Below, piece after piece: positions 8,791 to 17,778 of a stretch of 27,140 nucleotides of DNA (positions are counted from its first letter, which is position 1; every line of letters begins with the position of its first letter). The notes beneath the pieces were generated by a model. That model saw only the letters and a list, made by a program, of their open reading frames with translations, made no database searches and had not been told where the DNA came from. A program made the position numbers and the translations under genes. This DNA comes from JBIQJD01 sp044507695 (GTDB lineage Bacteria > Bacteroidota > Ignavibacteria > Ignavibacteriales > Ignavibacteriaceae), in NCBI GenBank assembly GCA_044507695.1, contig JBIQJD010000026.1, positions 1 to 27,140 of the forward strand, read 5' to 3'.

Positions 8791-10392
8791 TTGGTACGAA
8801 AATTAATTAAGAAGATACGAGATAAATTCAGCAAAGTAATTTCAGCTTCGAATGAAAAGGAAGTTAAAAATGAGCAATCATGGGAGGAAAGAAAAAAGGA
8901 ATTACTAAATAATGTAAGGTCAAAAGGAAAAGGATCTGCACGGGCTGAAAAGAAAAAAGTATCAGAAGCTAAAAAAGAAGATCATCAGCGCAGTAAAATT
9001 GCAAGAAGAAAAAAACCGGGTTCACCGCGTAAAAAAGAAAATCAAAAACATGATGCGATTAAAAAAACCGCTGAAGTAAAATCCCAATTAAAAAATAGAA
9101 ATGAATGGAACGCGGCTGAGTTTGATGTAAAACCCGAAGAAGGCAAAACACGATTTCATGATTTTAATCTGCCGGATGAAATAATGCACGCAATATATGA
9201 TCTTGGATTTAAATACTGCACGCCAATCCAGGCAGAAATATTAAGCAAAACTCTTGAAGGAAAAGACACAACCGGCAAAGCACAAACAGGCACCGGAAAA
9301 ACTGCGGCGTTTTTAATTACAATCTTTACAAGATTATTAAATAATCCTCGTACCAAACAAAGCAGCGGAACCCCGCGTGCTTTAATTATGGCGCCAACCA
9401 GAGAGCTTGTTCTTCAAATTGCAAATGATGCTGCTGCACTATCTAAATATTCTGATTTTAAAATCCTTACAATATTCGGCGGGATTGATTATCAAAAACA
9501 AAAAAGACAATTAAACACACAAAAAATTGATGTTGTTGCCGCCACTCCCGGCAGACTGCTGGATTTTTACAGCAAGAAAGATATTGACTTGCGGCATGTA
9601 GAAATTCTTGTTATTGATGAAGCTGACAGAATGCTTGATATGGGTTTTATTCCTGATATGAAAAAAATTATCCGTGCAACTCCGCATAAAGATAACAGAC
9701 AAACACTGCTTTTTAGTGCAACACTGCCGCCGGAGATAAGATATCTTGCTTCAAGCTGGACGAAGGATGCTGTGTTTGTGGATATTGAACCCGAGCATAC
9801 AGCCAGCAAAAATGTTGAACAAATCTGTTATATAGTTTCATCCGAAGAAAAATATCCGCTGCTGTATAATATGATTGTTCAGAATAATTTAAATCGTGTA
9901 ATTGTGTTTACAAACCGGAGAGATGAAGCAAAAAAATTAAAGGATCTTTTATTCGTTCACGGTTTAAATACTGCTGTTCTTTCAGGAGATGTTGATCAGC
10001 GGAAAAGATTATCAACACTGAATGCTTTTAAAGAAGGTAAGATAAATATACTTGTTGCAACAGATATTGCCGGAAGAGGAATACATATTGAAGGTGTAAC
10101 ACATGTAATTAATTTTAATCTGCCGGAAGATCCGGAAGATTATGTTCACAGAATTGGCAGAACAGGAAGAGCAGGAGCCGAAGGAGTATCAATTAGTTTT
10201 GCATGTGAAGATGATTCATTTCAGATTCCGGCAATAGAAAAATATCTTGATAAAAAACTTGTGTTCACACATCCGCCGGATGAATTATTAACTCCGCCGC
10301 CGCCTGCGGTTAGAGTACCGGAAAAAGAAAATCAGCAAAAGCCTGTGAACAGAAAAAAAACATATAAAAAAAATTATAGGGGCAGAAAATAA
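8791..10392 (+). CDS. DEAD-box ATP-dependent RNA helicase (RhlB/RhlE-like)
   Basis: A 533-residue RNA helicase. All core motifs are present: Q motif (GFKYCTPIQ), motif I (AQTGTGKT, residues 164-171), Ia (PTRELVLQ), Ib (TPGRLLDF), II (DEAD, from residue 276), III (SAT), IV (VIVFTNRR), V (ATDIAGRG) and VI (HRIGRTGRAG). It has an unusually long lysine-rich N-terminal extension of about 110 residues and a basic tail (KKTYKKNYRGRK), both likely to bind RNA. The start is taken as TTG at 8791 because an in-frame TAA directly precedes it and no ATG occurs before the core; AAGG at 8773-8776 is rather far upstream. A role in RNA remodelling or decay is the family expectation. It converges on dnaA. Confidence 0.9.
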   Translation: MVRKLIKKIRDKFSKVISASNEKEVKNEQSWEERKKELLNNVRSKGKGSARAEKKKVSEAKKEDHQRSKIARRKKPGSPRKKENQKHDAIKKTAEVKSQLKNRNEWNAAEFDVKPEEGKTRFHDFNLPDEIMHAIYDLGFKYCTPIQAEILSKTLEGKDTTGKAQTGTGKTAAFLITIFTRLLNNPRTKQSSGTPRALIMAPTRELVLQIANDAAALSKYSDFKILTIFGGIDYQKQKRQLNTQKIDVVAATPGRLLDFYSKKDIDLRHVEILVIDEADRMLDMGFIPDMKKIIRATPHKDNRQTLLFSATLPPEIRYLASSWTKDAVFVDIEPEHTASKNVEQICYIVSSEEKYPLLYNMIVQNNLNRVIVFTNRRDEAKKLKDLLFVHGLNTAVLSGDVDQRKRLSTLNAFKEGKINILVATDIAGRGIHIEGVTHVINFNLPEDPEDYVHRIGRTGRAGAEGVSISFACEDDSFQIPAIEKYLDKKLVFTHPPDELLTPPPPAVRVPEKENQQKPVNRKKTYKKNYRGRK

Positions 10393-10401
10393 AATCTTAT
10401 T

Positions 10402-10417
10402 AAATGCACTTGCATTT
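10402..10417. terminator. Short palindrome between convergent helicase and dnaA
   Basis: AAATGCA-CT-TGCATTT, a perfect 7-bp inverted repeat, occupies most of the 29-base gap between the two convergent stop codons. It could serve as a weak bidirectional terminator; the short loop and lack of a T-run keep confidence low. Confidence 0.3.
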
Positions 10418-10421
10418 ACGC

Positions 10422-11822
10422 TCATGAATTTATTTCAATCTGGCTCTTTAAATCATTTATAATTTCATTAAGATTCGGATCGGTTAATCTATCTTTTTCA
10501 ACAGAAGTGCACGCATGAATAACGGTTGAATGATCGCGCCCGCCGAAATGCAATCCTATTGTTTTTAAAGAAGATTTGGTTAATTCTTTTGAAAGATACA
10601 TTGCAACCTGCCGAGCAAGAACAATTTCTTTTTTCCTGGTTTTATCGCGCAATTTATTTTCATCAACCTTCAGGTAGTTACACACAGCCTTTGTAATTGA
10701 ATCAATCGTTACATTAACTTTTCTGTCAGTTGCAATTTCCTTTACTGTTTTTCTTGCAAGTTCAATATTAATTTCTTTGGAATTAAGTGAAGCATTTGCA
10801 AGAAGTTTAATCAAACAGCCTTCAAGCTCGCGTATGTTTGAAGTAATATTATTTGCAATATATTCAAGGATATCCGGAGAAATTGTCATTCCGTAATCTT
10901 CAGATTTTCTTTTAAGAATTGCAATTCTTGTTTCAAGTTCCGGCGGCTGAATATCGGCAGTCAATCCCCATTGGAATCTGGAAATCAAACGATCATCAAG
11001 ACCTTTCAAATCTTTTGGCGCTTTATCACTTGATAAAATAATTTGTTTTCTTGATTGATGAAGTGTGTTAAAAATATGAAAGAAAAGATCCTGTGTTTTT
11101 TCCTTACCAATTAAAAACTGAATATCATCAATTATAAGAACATCCATTCCTCTGTAAAAATTTGAAAATTCATTTACCTTGTTTGATTGAATGGCTTCAA
11201 CAAATTCAACAGTAAAACTATCAGAAGAAAGATAGATTACTTTTTTATCAGGAAAGCTTGATAAGATTTTATTTCCAACTGCCTGAATGAGATGAGTTTT
11301 TCCCAAACCAACTCCGCCGTAAACAAACAACGGATTAAAAGAAGTTCCGCCCGGATTATCACTTATAGCTCCAGCCGCTGCATGCGCAAGCTGATTACCT
11401 TCTCCTTTGATAAAATTTTCAAAAGTATAACGCGGGTTTAAAAATGATTCAAAAACAGGTTTGGGTTTTGGAGCCGGTGGAGTTTCCTTTGGTTGAAGTG
11501 TTATAGCTTTGGGAGAATCATCCGGAACCGAACTATGTTTTTCTTCAGCAATAACATAGGTTAATTTTGCAGATGGACCCAGAACTTCATGAATTGTACG
11601 ATTGATTAATGTATTGTAATGTTCATCTATCCACTCCCAAAAAAATTGGCTCGGAAGCTGCACCTTTAATGTATTATCTTCAAGTTCCAGAGGTTTTATA
11701 GGAAGGAACCATGTGTTATAAGTCATTAATGTAACATTTTCTTTTATCGTTTTGAGGCATTCCTTCCATACTAAATTTGAATTTTTTAAGGGGTGTTGAT
11801 CAACAGGTAGAGCATTAAACAT
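10422..11822 (-). CDS. dnaA: Chromosomal replication initiator protein DnaA
   Basis: A 466-residue, normal-length DnaA that binds oriC DnaA boxes and melts the origin. Domain I is at residues 10-85 and is followed by a proline-rich linker (about 100-125). The AAA+ domain has Walker A (GGVGLGKT, 169-176) and Walker B (LIIDDIQF, D232-D233). The C-terminal DNA-binding domain carries the signature GGRDHSTVIHAC. The ATG at 11822 has no clear Shine-Dalgarno site. A perfect DnaA box begins 7 bases upstream of the start codon, so autoregulation by DnaA is likely. The gene reads away from oriC, divergent from rpmH. Confidence 0.98.
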   Translation of the reverse strand: MFNALPVDQHPLKNSNLVWKECLKTIKENVTLMTYNTWFLPIKPLELEDNTLKVQLPSQFFWEWIDEHYNTLINRTIHEVLGPSAKLTYVIAEEKHSSVPDDSPKAITLQPKETPPAPKPKPVFESFLNPRYTFENFIKGEGNQLAHAAAGAISDNPGGTSFNPLFVYGGVGLGKTHLIQAVGNKILSSFPDKKVIYLSSDSFTVEFVEAIQSNKVNEFSNFYRGMDVLIIDDIQFLIGKEKTQDLFFHIFNTLHQSRKQIILSSDKAPKDLKGLDDRLISRFQWGLTADIQPPELETRIAILKRKSEDYGMTISPDILEYIANNITSNIRELEGCLIKLLANASLNSKEINIELARKTVKEIATDRKVNVTIDSITKAVCNYLKVDENKLRDKTRKKEIVLARQVAMYLSKELTKSSLKTIGLHFGGRDHSTVIHACTSVEKDRLTDPNLNEIINDLKSQIEINS

Positions 11823-12200
11823 ATTTATTTATCCACACAAGAAAAAAGTTATTTAATAATAAAAATTGAAGTTTCTTAAATATTTTTGAAAATCTTTCTA
11901 AACTTTTCCACAGGTTATCAACATTAAGCAAGGCTTCTAAGATGTTGATTTGTAATAATTTAACGTGCTCTTTTTATAATATCCACACGATTTTTAATCC
12001 AATGGGGGATTTTTGATGACCTAAACGTGGTTGTGAAACATTTTCACGATTCAAAGTTATCAACAATTTGTAAACAGTTTAGAAGAGCACTGCCGATAGG
12101 AAAATATAGCATGTTAAAAGTAGCCGAGCAAATTAATTCTTAAAAAAAGATTGAAGATTTTTTAAAAGTGCATAAATCACCAAAATAGAGGAAGGTTTTA
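11823..12200. other. oriC: Replication origin (oriC)
   Basis: This gene-free region lies between divergent dnaA and rpmH, the classic bacterial origin position. On the plus strand it contains one perfect DnaA box, TTATCCACA (11829-11837), and four one-mismatch boxes: TTTTCCACA (11904-11912), TTATCAACA (11915-11923), ATATCCACA (11979-11987) and TTATCAACA (12057-12065). All point the same way. The stretch 11838-11903 is almost entirely A/T and is the best candidate for the DNA unwinding element. An 8-bp inverted repeat (GTGCTCTT 11965-11972; AAGAGCAC 12083-12090) and a GTGAAA-cat-TTTCAC hairpin (12033-12047) are also present. Exact limits are not determined by sequence alone. Confidence 0.85.
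11829..11837 (+). promoter_or_regulatory. Perfect DnaA box TTATCCACA in the dnaA leader
   Basis: Exact consensus 9-mer, 7 bases from the dnaA start codon, inside the dnaA 5' leader. Its position suits both origin function and transcriptional autoregulation. Confidence 0.8.
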
Positions 12201-12201
12201 T

Positions 12202-12233
12202 CTTGTATTTCTTTAAGCCATTCTTTATTTTTG
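12202..12233 (+). promoter_or_regulatory. Candidate rpmH promoter, Bacteroidota type
   Basis: TATTTTTG (12226-12233) fits the TAnnTTTG -7 consensus, and CTTG (12202-12205) lies 20 bases upstream, near the expected -33 TTTG. The leader would be about 22 bases, containing AAGGAG seven bases before the rpmH ATG. Confidence 0.45.
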
Positions 12234-12260
12234 AAGTCTTTTTGATAAAAGGAGAATGAT

Positions 12261-12407
12261 ATGAAAAGAACATTTCAGCCAAGCAACAGAAAACGTAAAA
12301 ATAAACATGGTTTCAGGGAAAGAATGAGCTCAAAGAACGGCAGAAAAGTGCTTGCAAGAAGAAGAGCAAAGGGCAGAAAAAAATTAACTGTTAGTGACGA
12401 GAAATAA
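12261..12407 (+). CDS. rpmH: 50S ribosomal protein bL34
   Basis: A 48-codon gene encoding a very basic protein that begins MKRTFQPSNRKRK, continues HGFRERM, and contains GRKVLARRRAKGRKKL. These are the hallmark features of bL34, part of the large ribosomal subunit. The ATG at 12261 follows a strong Shine-Dalgarno AAGGAG. It heads the rpmH-rnpA-yidD-yidC cluster, and rnpA starts six bases after its stop. Confidence 0.97.
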   Translation: MKRTFQPSNRKRKNKHGFRERMSSKNGRKVLARRRAKGRKKLTVSDEK

Positions 12408-12413
12408 TTTGTC

Positions 12414-12815
12414 TTGAAAAGATATGGTCTTTCTGCAGATGAAAAGATTAAAAGCAGAAAAGATTTTGAGTTATTATATTCCACCGGCAAATCGATATAT
12501 TCATCCGATAAAAAATTAAAAGCTGTTTACTTAATCTTTGCAGAAACAGATAAAACCGGAGTTCAGTTCGCTCCGGCTGTTTCAAAAAAAGCCGGAAAGG
12601 CTGTTTGGCGGAATAGAATGAAAAGGCTTTTAAGAGAAGCTTTCAGGCTGAACAAAGAAATTCTCACCGGAATAAGTATTCAGAAAAATTTTTTGATTAA
12701 GATAATCCTATCGCCTAATTTTCTTAATGAAAAAGTTAATAAAAGTATTAAGCTGGCTCAGGTTGAGCCCGGTGTGGTTGAGATTTTGTTAAAAATAAAA
12801 AGCGCATTGAAATGA
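12414..12815 (+). CDS. rnpA: Ribonuclease P protein component
   Basis: A 133-residue basic protein that assists the RNase P RNA in tRNA 5' maturation. The family signature is visible as RNRMKRLLREAFR at about residues 63-75, and the start KRYGLSADEKIKSRKDFELLY is typical of the family N-terminus (split here only for naming: KRYGLSADEKI then KSRKDFELLY). The start is TTG at 12414, directly after rpmH; no ATG fits the conserved N-terminus. Its stop overlaps the yidD ATG (ATGA), implying translational coupling. Confidence 0.95.
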   Translation: MKRYGLSADEKIKSRKDFELLYSTGKSIYSSDKKLKAVYLIFAETDKTGVQFAPAVSKKAGKAVWRNRMKRLLREAFRLNKEILTGISIQKNFLIKIILSPNFLNEKVNKSIKLAQVEPGVVEILLKIKSALK

Positions 12816-13036
12816 ATGGAAATTTAAGAGCCGGAAAGATTTTTATTTTTCTTATAAGAGGTTATCAAAAATTTATTTCACCGCTTTTTCCGCCCTCCTG
12901 CCGGTTTAATCCAACTTGCTCTGAGTATGCAATTCAGGCGTTTAGCAAATACAATATTATTAAAGCCGGGGGAAAAACAATCTGGAGAATTTTAAGGTGT
13001 AACCCTTTTAATAAAGGCGGTTATGATCCTGCTTAA
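12812..13036 (+). CDS. yidD: Membrane protein insertion efficiency factor YidD
   Basis: A 74-residue protein with the YidD pattern: GYQKFISPLFPPSCRFNPTC, then SEYA, and a C-terminal RCNPFNKGGYDPA. YidD is a small inner-membrane-associated protein thought to assist YidC/Sec-dependent insertion. It overlaps rnpA by four bases and precedes yidC by 21 bases, the usual order. Confidence 0.96.
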   Translation: MNGNLRAGKIFIFLIRGYQKFISPLFPPSCRFNPTCSEYAIQAFSKYNIIKAGGKTIWRILRCNPFNKGGYDPA

Positions 13037-13057
13037 TTTTAACATGGAAATTTTTTA

Positions 13058-14911
13058 ATGGATAAACAAACTACCTTCGCTTTCATTTTAATTGGTGCAA
13101 TAATAATTTTATGGCTTTACCTGAACACTCCAACTCCACCGCCTCCTGTTCAAAAGCCTGCAGATACAACTTCTGTTGATACTACATCAAAGCAGGAAAT
13201 TGATACACTAAAAAATATTCTTCCTGAAATAACGGAGAAACAGGATTCGCTTCAGTACGGAAGATTCTATTCTTCTTCAACCGGAACAGAAGATATAATT
13301 ACAATTGAAAATGATCTTGTTATTATTGAATTATCAAGCAAAGGCGGGAATATCCGTAAATACTTTCTCAAAAAATTCAACAACTGGTATTCTGCTGATG
13401 ATGAGAATGATAATTCATACAAATCAAAAGTTCAGCTGATTAATTATACCGCCGGGAATGCTTACGATCTCGCATTTGTTACATCAGAAGGAAAAGCAAT
13501 AAATACGGGTGAATTAAACTTCATTTCTGATGCAAAAGAGAATTATTACAATTTAAGCGGAAGTGATTCATTAACTATAACATACAAACTGAGCTCAGGT
13601 CAAAAAGAATCTATTCAAAAAGTTTATTCGTTCTCCGGAAATTCCTACCATATTAAGAGTGATATTGTTCTGGAAGGAATGAACAATCTGATCAGCAATA
13701 ACTCATATGATGTTTTATGGAACAGCGGAATAAGATTTGTTGAAGAAAATTCTGTTGATGAAGCTAATTACTCAAACGCAAGTTTATATTACGGAGACGA
13801 ACAGGTTATAATTGATGCCGATGATGCTGAAGAAAAAGTTGAAAAAGATTTTAATGGAAGGGTAGATTGGATTGGTGTAAGGAACAAATATTTTGCCGCA
13901 ATAATTTCACCGGATAATCCAGCCGGTGTTGAAGGTGCTTACGTTGAAGGTTTCAGAAAACTTTTTCAAAACCAGGGAATAAAGGAAAGTTACAGCGTCC
14001 GCTTAACCCTTCCCTTCCGCAATTCTGATTATGAAAAAAATTCTTTCCTGCTGTATATCGGGCCTGTTGATTATGATATTCTTAAAACATACGGGCGCAA
14101 GCTTGAAGCAATTGTTGATTTCGGAAGTTTTCTTGGATTGAAATTTATTGTTCGTCCAATTGCAGAATATATTCTACTGCCATTGTTTAACTTTTTGCAT
14201 TTGTTTATTCCCAATTACGGATTTGTAATTATTGTATTTTCATTAATTATAAAGATTGTTCTTTACCCGCTTACAAAACAAAGTTTCCAATCAATGAAGA
14301 AGATGCAGCTTCTTCAGCCTAAGATTCAGGAAATAAAGGAGAAGTATAAAGAAGATCCGCAGAAGATGAATAAGGAAACGATGAAGCTTTATTCAACATA
14401 CGGAGTTAACCCGGCCGGCGGATGTCTTCCGCTAATACTTCAAATGCCAATCTTTGTTGCGCTTTGGGGATTATTCCAGGTTGCAATTGATTTGAGACAG
14501 CAGCCGTTTATATTCTGGATAAATGATCTTTCACGGCCTGATATAATTGCAAACCTGCCGTTTAAACTTCCGCTTTTTGGAATTGATCAGGTAAGCGGGC
14601 TTGCATTGCTGATGGGTATAACAACTTTCTTTCAGCAAAAGATGAGTGTTAAAGATCCAAAACAGCAGGCGCTTGTTTATGTTATGCCGGTAATGTTAAC
14701 TATAATGTTTATGAGTTTTCCTTCCGGGTTAAACCTTTATTACTTTATGTTTAACGTTTTTTCTATTGCACAGCAGTATTATATTAATCATAAACATGAT
14801 GGAATGGTTCTTGAACCTGTAAAGAATCCTAAAAAATCAAAAGGATTTATGCAGCGCTTGATGGAACAGGCAGAGCAAAATGCTAAACAACAGCAGCGTA
14901 AAAAAAGATAA
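13058..14911 (+). CDS. yidC: Membrane protein insertase YidC
   Basis: A 617-residue YidC/Oxa1 insertase of the Gram-negative type. An N-terminal membrane anchor (FAFILIGAIIILWLYL) and a proline-rich linker precede the large periplasmic beta-domain (about 60-345). The conserved core of five membrane segments (about 355-590) contains YGFVIIVFSLIIKIVLYPLT, the cytoplasmic coiled region (MKKMQLLQPKIQEIKEKY), NPAGGCLPLILQMPIFVALW and a final segment with MFMSFPSGLNLYYF. The lysine-rich tail (KQQQRKKR) suits ribosome contact. It inserts proteins into the inner membrane with or without Sec. It is the last gene of the rpmH cluster; mnmE, often next in other bacteria, is not seen here. Confidence 0.97.
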   Translation: MDKQTTFAFILIGAIIILWLYLNTPTPPPPVQKPADTTSVDTTSKQEIDTLKNILPEITEKQDSLQYGRFYSSSTGTEDIITIENDLVIIELSSKGGNIRKYFLKKFNNWYSADDENDNSYKSKVQLINYTAGNAYDLAFVTSEGKAINTGELNFISDAKENYYNLSGSDSLTITYKLSSGQKESIQKVYSFSGNSYHIKSDIVLEGMNNLISNNSYDVLWNSGIRFVEENSVDEANYSNASLYYGDEQVIIDADDAEEKVEKDFNGRVDWIGVRNKYFAAIISPDNPAGVEGAYVEGFRKLFQNQGIKESYSVRLTLPFRNSDYEKNSFLLYIGPVDYDILKTYGRKLEAIVDFGSFLGLKFIVRPIAEYILLPLFNFLHLFIPNYGFVIIVFSLIIKIVLYPLTKQSFQSMKKMQLLQPKIQEIKEKYKEDPQKMNKETMKLYSTYGVNPAGGCLPLILQMPIFVALWGLFQVAIDLRQQPFIFWINDLSRPDIIANLPFKLPLFGIDQVSGLALLMGITTFFQQKMSVKDPKQQALVYVMPVMLTIMFMSFPSGLNLYYFMFNVFSIAQQYYINHKHDGMVLEPVKNPKKSKGFMQRLMEQAEQNAKQQQRKKR

Positions 14912-14927
14912 CGGTGCTATTAATTGG

Positions 14928-15007
14928 AAGCTGACTAAAAAGCACTCATTTCCTTTCTTAAAAAGGAAAAATTTTATTGCCCTTGATAATTGCTTTTTAG
15001 TCTGCTT
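14928..15007. repeat. 80-base nested inverted repeat between yidC and the patatin gene
   Basis: The outer arms 14928-14944 (AAGCTGACTAAAAAGCA) and 14991-15007 are complementary over 17 positions with one mismatch; 12 bases (GACTAAAAAGCA/TGCTTTTTAGTC) match perfectly. Inside lies a second hairpin, TTTCCTTT-cttaa-AAAGGAAA (14949-14969), followed by ATTTTATT, which resembles the yidC terminator. The whole could be a structured 3' end or a small MITE-like insertion; no target-site duplication is obvious. Confidence 0.6.
14949..14976 (+). terminator. yidC: Probable yidC terminator hairpin
   Basis: An 8-bp stem (TTTCCTTT/AAAGGAAA) with a 5-base loop lies 37 bases after the yidC stop and is followed by an A/T stretch with ATTTTATT. 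The stem has little GC, so termination efficiency is uncertain. Confidence 0.45.
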
Positions 15008-15033
15008 CAAAATCTTGCCGCTTCACATTTGAT

Positions 15034-17742
15034 ATGATTAAAAAGAAATTTCAAATCTTACTTCTCGCACTTCTATTCATCCAGCCTTCTTTTGCACAAA
15101 CAAAAGACACTCTTACAGTTAAGTATATTGAAAAAAAATTGCCGTTCGGTTTATCCGAAAAAATTCCAACTCCCCGCCCTGTAGTTGCCGTTGCATTAAG
15201 CGGCGGCGGTGCAAGAGGGCTTGCACAGATTGGTGTTCTTAAAGCATTGAAAGAAGCTGATATTCCGATTGATATAATTGTTGGTACAAGTATGGGAAGT
15301 GTTATCGGCGGATTATATTCTGCCGGCTTCAGCTTTGATGAAATTGATTCTATTGCGCGTGAAATTGATTGGAATTCCCTTCTTACACTTGACAGAGAAA
15401 GCAACAGAAGAGAACTTTTTGTTGATCAGAAAATTACTGAAGACAGAGCAATTTTTGCATTAAGACTGAAAGGCCTTACACCAGTGCTTCCAACTTCAAT
15501 TAATGATGGGCAGAAACTTTCCAACTTCTTAAACTTGCTTACACTTCAGGCGCCTATCCATGTTAATGATAATTTTGATGAACTAAGAACACAATTCAGA
15601 GCCGTGTGTACCGATCTTGTAAGCGGAAGCCCTGTCATTATCAGCAAAGGTTCATTAAGCCAGGCAATGCGTGCAAGCTCAAGTGTATCATTCTTTCTTT
15701 CACCTGTAAAGATGGATTCGTTAATTCTTGTTGACGGCGGACTTGTTGCAAATATTCCGGTAAAAATTGCTGAAGAAATTGGCGGCGAATATGTTATTGC
15801 AATAAATACTACAAGCAGTCTTCATGATGTTGAAGATTTGCAGTTCCCCTGGATAGTTGCAGATCAGATTGTGAGCATACCGATGCTGCTGCTTAACCAG
15901 GCACAGCTACAGGGTGCTGATGTAGTTATAAATCCTGAATTAACAAATAAACCTTCAACAGACTTTACAAACATTGATTCACTAATACAAGCAGGATATG
16001 AGAGCGCACTTCCTTACATTAAAAAAATACGCAGCCAGATTGACAGCATCCAGACTTTAAATTTGAAACATAAAGAATATTATATAAGAAATATTCTTAT
16101 GGGAAATGAATCCGGAGAAATTGATAGAAGCCTTAAAAAAAGATATGCTTCAATGGATTCTGTTTCCAGTTATGAAATACTATCTGATATTTATGATCTC
16201 TTTGAAACAGGCAGATATGAAGATATAAAAGTAATTGTTGAAAAATATCCCAGCTACTCAACACTGGATTTTGAATTTAAAGCAAAGCCGCTGATTGAAA
16301 ATGTAAGTTTCACAGGTGTAACGCAAATTGATTCCGCGCAGGCTGCTTCAATCTTAAACATGCTAAAAAATAATTATTATGATCATGAATTAATTGCAGA
16401 TCAAATTATTAATGTTCTAAAACTTTACCGTAAAGCTGGTTTATCTCTTGCAGAGCTGCGTGATTTGAAATTCTTTAAAAACTCCGGAACACTTGCACTG
16501 AAATTTGATGAAGGGATAATTGATTCTGTAATTATTGAAGGTAATTATTATACAAACTCTACAATCATCACAAGAGAATTTCCTCTTTCTCCCGGGCATT
16601 ATTTTATGTTTCAGGAAGTTGAGCAGGGATTAAGAAATTTGCGGAGTACAAATCTTTTTGAAGATGTTGTTCTTCTTGTTCAGCGGGAGGATGGGAAAAA
16701 TATTGTTGTGCTTAAAGTTCTTGAAAAGGTTTCAAGTTTGGTCAGGTTTGGCTTTAGGGTTGATAATGAAGATAAGGCACAGTTAAGCCTTGATATCCGG
16801 GATGAAAATCTCTTCGGCAGTGCAACAGAACTTGGTTTAATTTTATTCGGCGGCACGCGCAATGGTTCAATAGAACTGGAACATAAATCAAACAGAATTT
16901 TTGATACATATCTTACATATAAGATTAACGCATTTTACCGTTTTGATGATGTGTTTTATTATAGAGATGTTCAAACAAATTCAAGTAAAACATTTGCGCG
17001 GGAAGAAGCCGGAGAATACAGGCAAAGTTTTTACGGCGCAGCAATAGGAATCGGTACGCAGGTTGAAAGATTCGGCAATCTTATTTTCCAGGGAAAATAT
17101 GAATTTGATGAAGTTAAAAATCTTTCATTAAATCCTGTTGACCCTTACAAAATGAAAATTGTAAGCCTAAAAATAAGCACAACAATTGATACACAGGATA
17201 AATATCCCTATCCCGAAAACGGAATTTATTTTTATGGTTCTTATGAAACGGCACAAACAATTTTTGGCGGTGATATTGGATTTTCAAATATAGGATTTGA
17301 ATACAAAAATTATTTTACTATCAATAACCAGCATACGTTTTCACCGCGTGTTACAATGGGGTTTGGTGATAAAACACTTCCGCTCAGCCAGCAGTATTCA
17401 TTCGGCGGGCAGAATTCTTTCTTCGGTTATCGTGAAGATGAATTCCGCGGCAGGCAAATTTTCCTTACATCATTTGAATACAGATACAGGCTTCCGGTAA
17501 AAATTTTCTTTACTACATATTTAAAAGTTAGGTACGATCTTGGTTCAACATGGGATGTGCAGGAACAAATAAGGTTTAAAGATCTGAGACATGGAGTCGG
17601 CGCATCACTATCATTTGATACACCATTAGGGCCAGCAGATTTTTCAATCGGCAGAAGTTTTTTGTTTACAAAGAATCTTCCGGGAAATCCCATCAGTCTG
17701 GGTGAAACACAATATTATTTTTCAATAGGATATTATTATTAA
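15034..17742 (+). CDS. Patatin-like phospholipase with POTRA and outer-membrane barrel domains
   Basis: A 902-residue PlpD-like (type Vd) protein. It has a signal peptide (residues 1-21), then a patatin domain (about 48-320) with the oxyanion loop GGGARG (57-62), nucleophile serine in GTSMG (S86), and the catalytic aspartate in DGGLVANIP (D234), so the Ser-Asp dyad is complete. POTRA-like segments (about 425-565; IENVSFTGVTQIDS, IDSVIIEGNYYTN) and a C-terminal 16-strand-type BamA/Omp85-like barrel follow, with the conserved GGQNSFFGYREDEFRG stretch and a terminal aromatic strand (YYFSIGYYY). Such proteins present or secrete a lipase domain through their own barrel. Activity on phospholipid is the family expectation. 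No Shine-Dalgarno site precedes the ATG. Confidence 0.92.
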   Translation: MIKKKFQILLLALLFIQPSFAQTKDTLTVKYIEKKLPFGLSEKIPTPRPVVAVALSGGGARGLAQIGVLKALKEADIPIDIIVGTSMGSVIGGLYSAGFSFDEIDSIAREIDWNSLLTLDRESNRRELFVDQKITEDRAIFALRLKGLTPVLPTSINDGQKLSNFLNLLTLQAPIHVNDNFDELRTQFRAVCTDLVSGSPVIISKGSLSQAMRASSSVSFFLSPVKMDSLILVDGGLVANIPVKIAEEIGGEYVIAINTTSSLHDVEDLQFPWIVADQIVSIPMLLLNQAQLQGADVVINPELTNKPSTDFTNIDSLIQAGYESALPYIKKIRSQIDSIQTLNLKHKEYYIRNILMGNESGEIDRSLKKRYASMDSVSSYEILSDIYDLFETGRYEDIKVIVEKYPSYSTLDFEFKAKPLIENVSFTGVTQIDSAQAASILNMLKNNYYDHELIADQIINVLKLYRKAGLSLAELRDLKFFKNSGTLALKFDEGIIDSVIIEGNYYTNSTIITREFPLSPGHYFMFQEVEQGLRNLRSTNLFEDVVLLVQREDGKNIVVLKVLEKVSSLVRFGFRVDNEDKAQLSLDIRDENLFGSATELGLILFGGTRNGSIELEHKSNRIFDTYLTYKINAFYRFDDVFYYRDVQTNSSKTFAREEAGEYRQSFYGAAIGIGTQVERFGNLIFQGKYEFDEVKNLSLNPVDPYKMKIVSLKISTTIDTQDKYPYPENGIYFYGSYETAQTIFGGDIGFSNIGFEYKNYFTINNQHTFSPRVTMGFGDKTLPLSQQYSFGGQNSFFGYREDEFRGRQIFLTSFEYRYRLPVKIFFTTYLKVRYDLGSTWDVQEQIRFKDLRHGVGASLSFDTPLGPADFSIGRSFLFTKNLPGNPISLGETQYYFSIGYYY

Positions 17743-17778
17743 GATGAGTTGAATTATTTCCCCGAAGAAAATCATTTT

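Noticed and set aside
11965..12090. GTGCTCTT/AAGAGCAC inverted repeat as a specific origin element
   Set aside because: An 8-bp match 110 bases apart can arise by chance; it is noted within oriC but not called separately.
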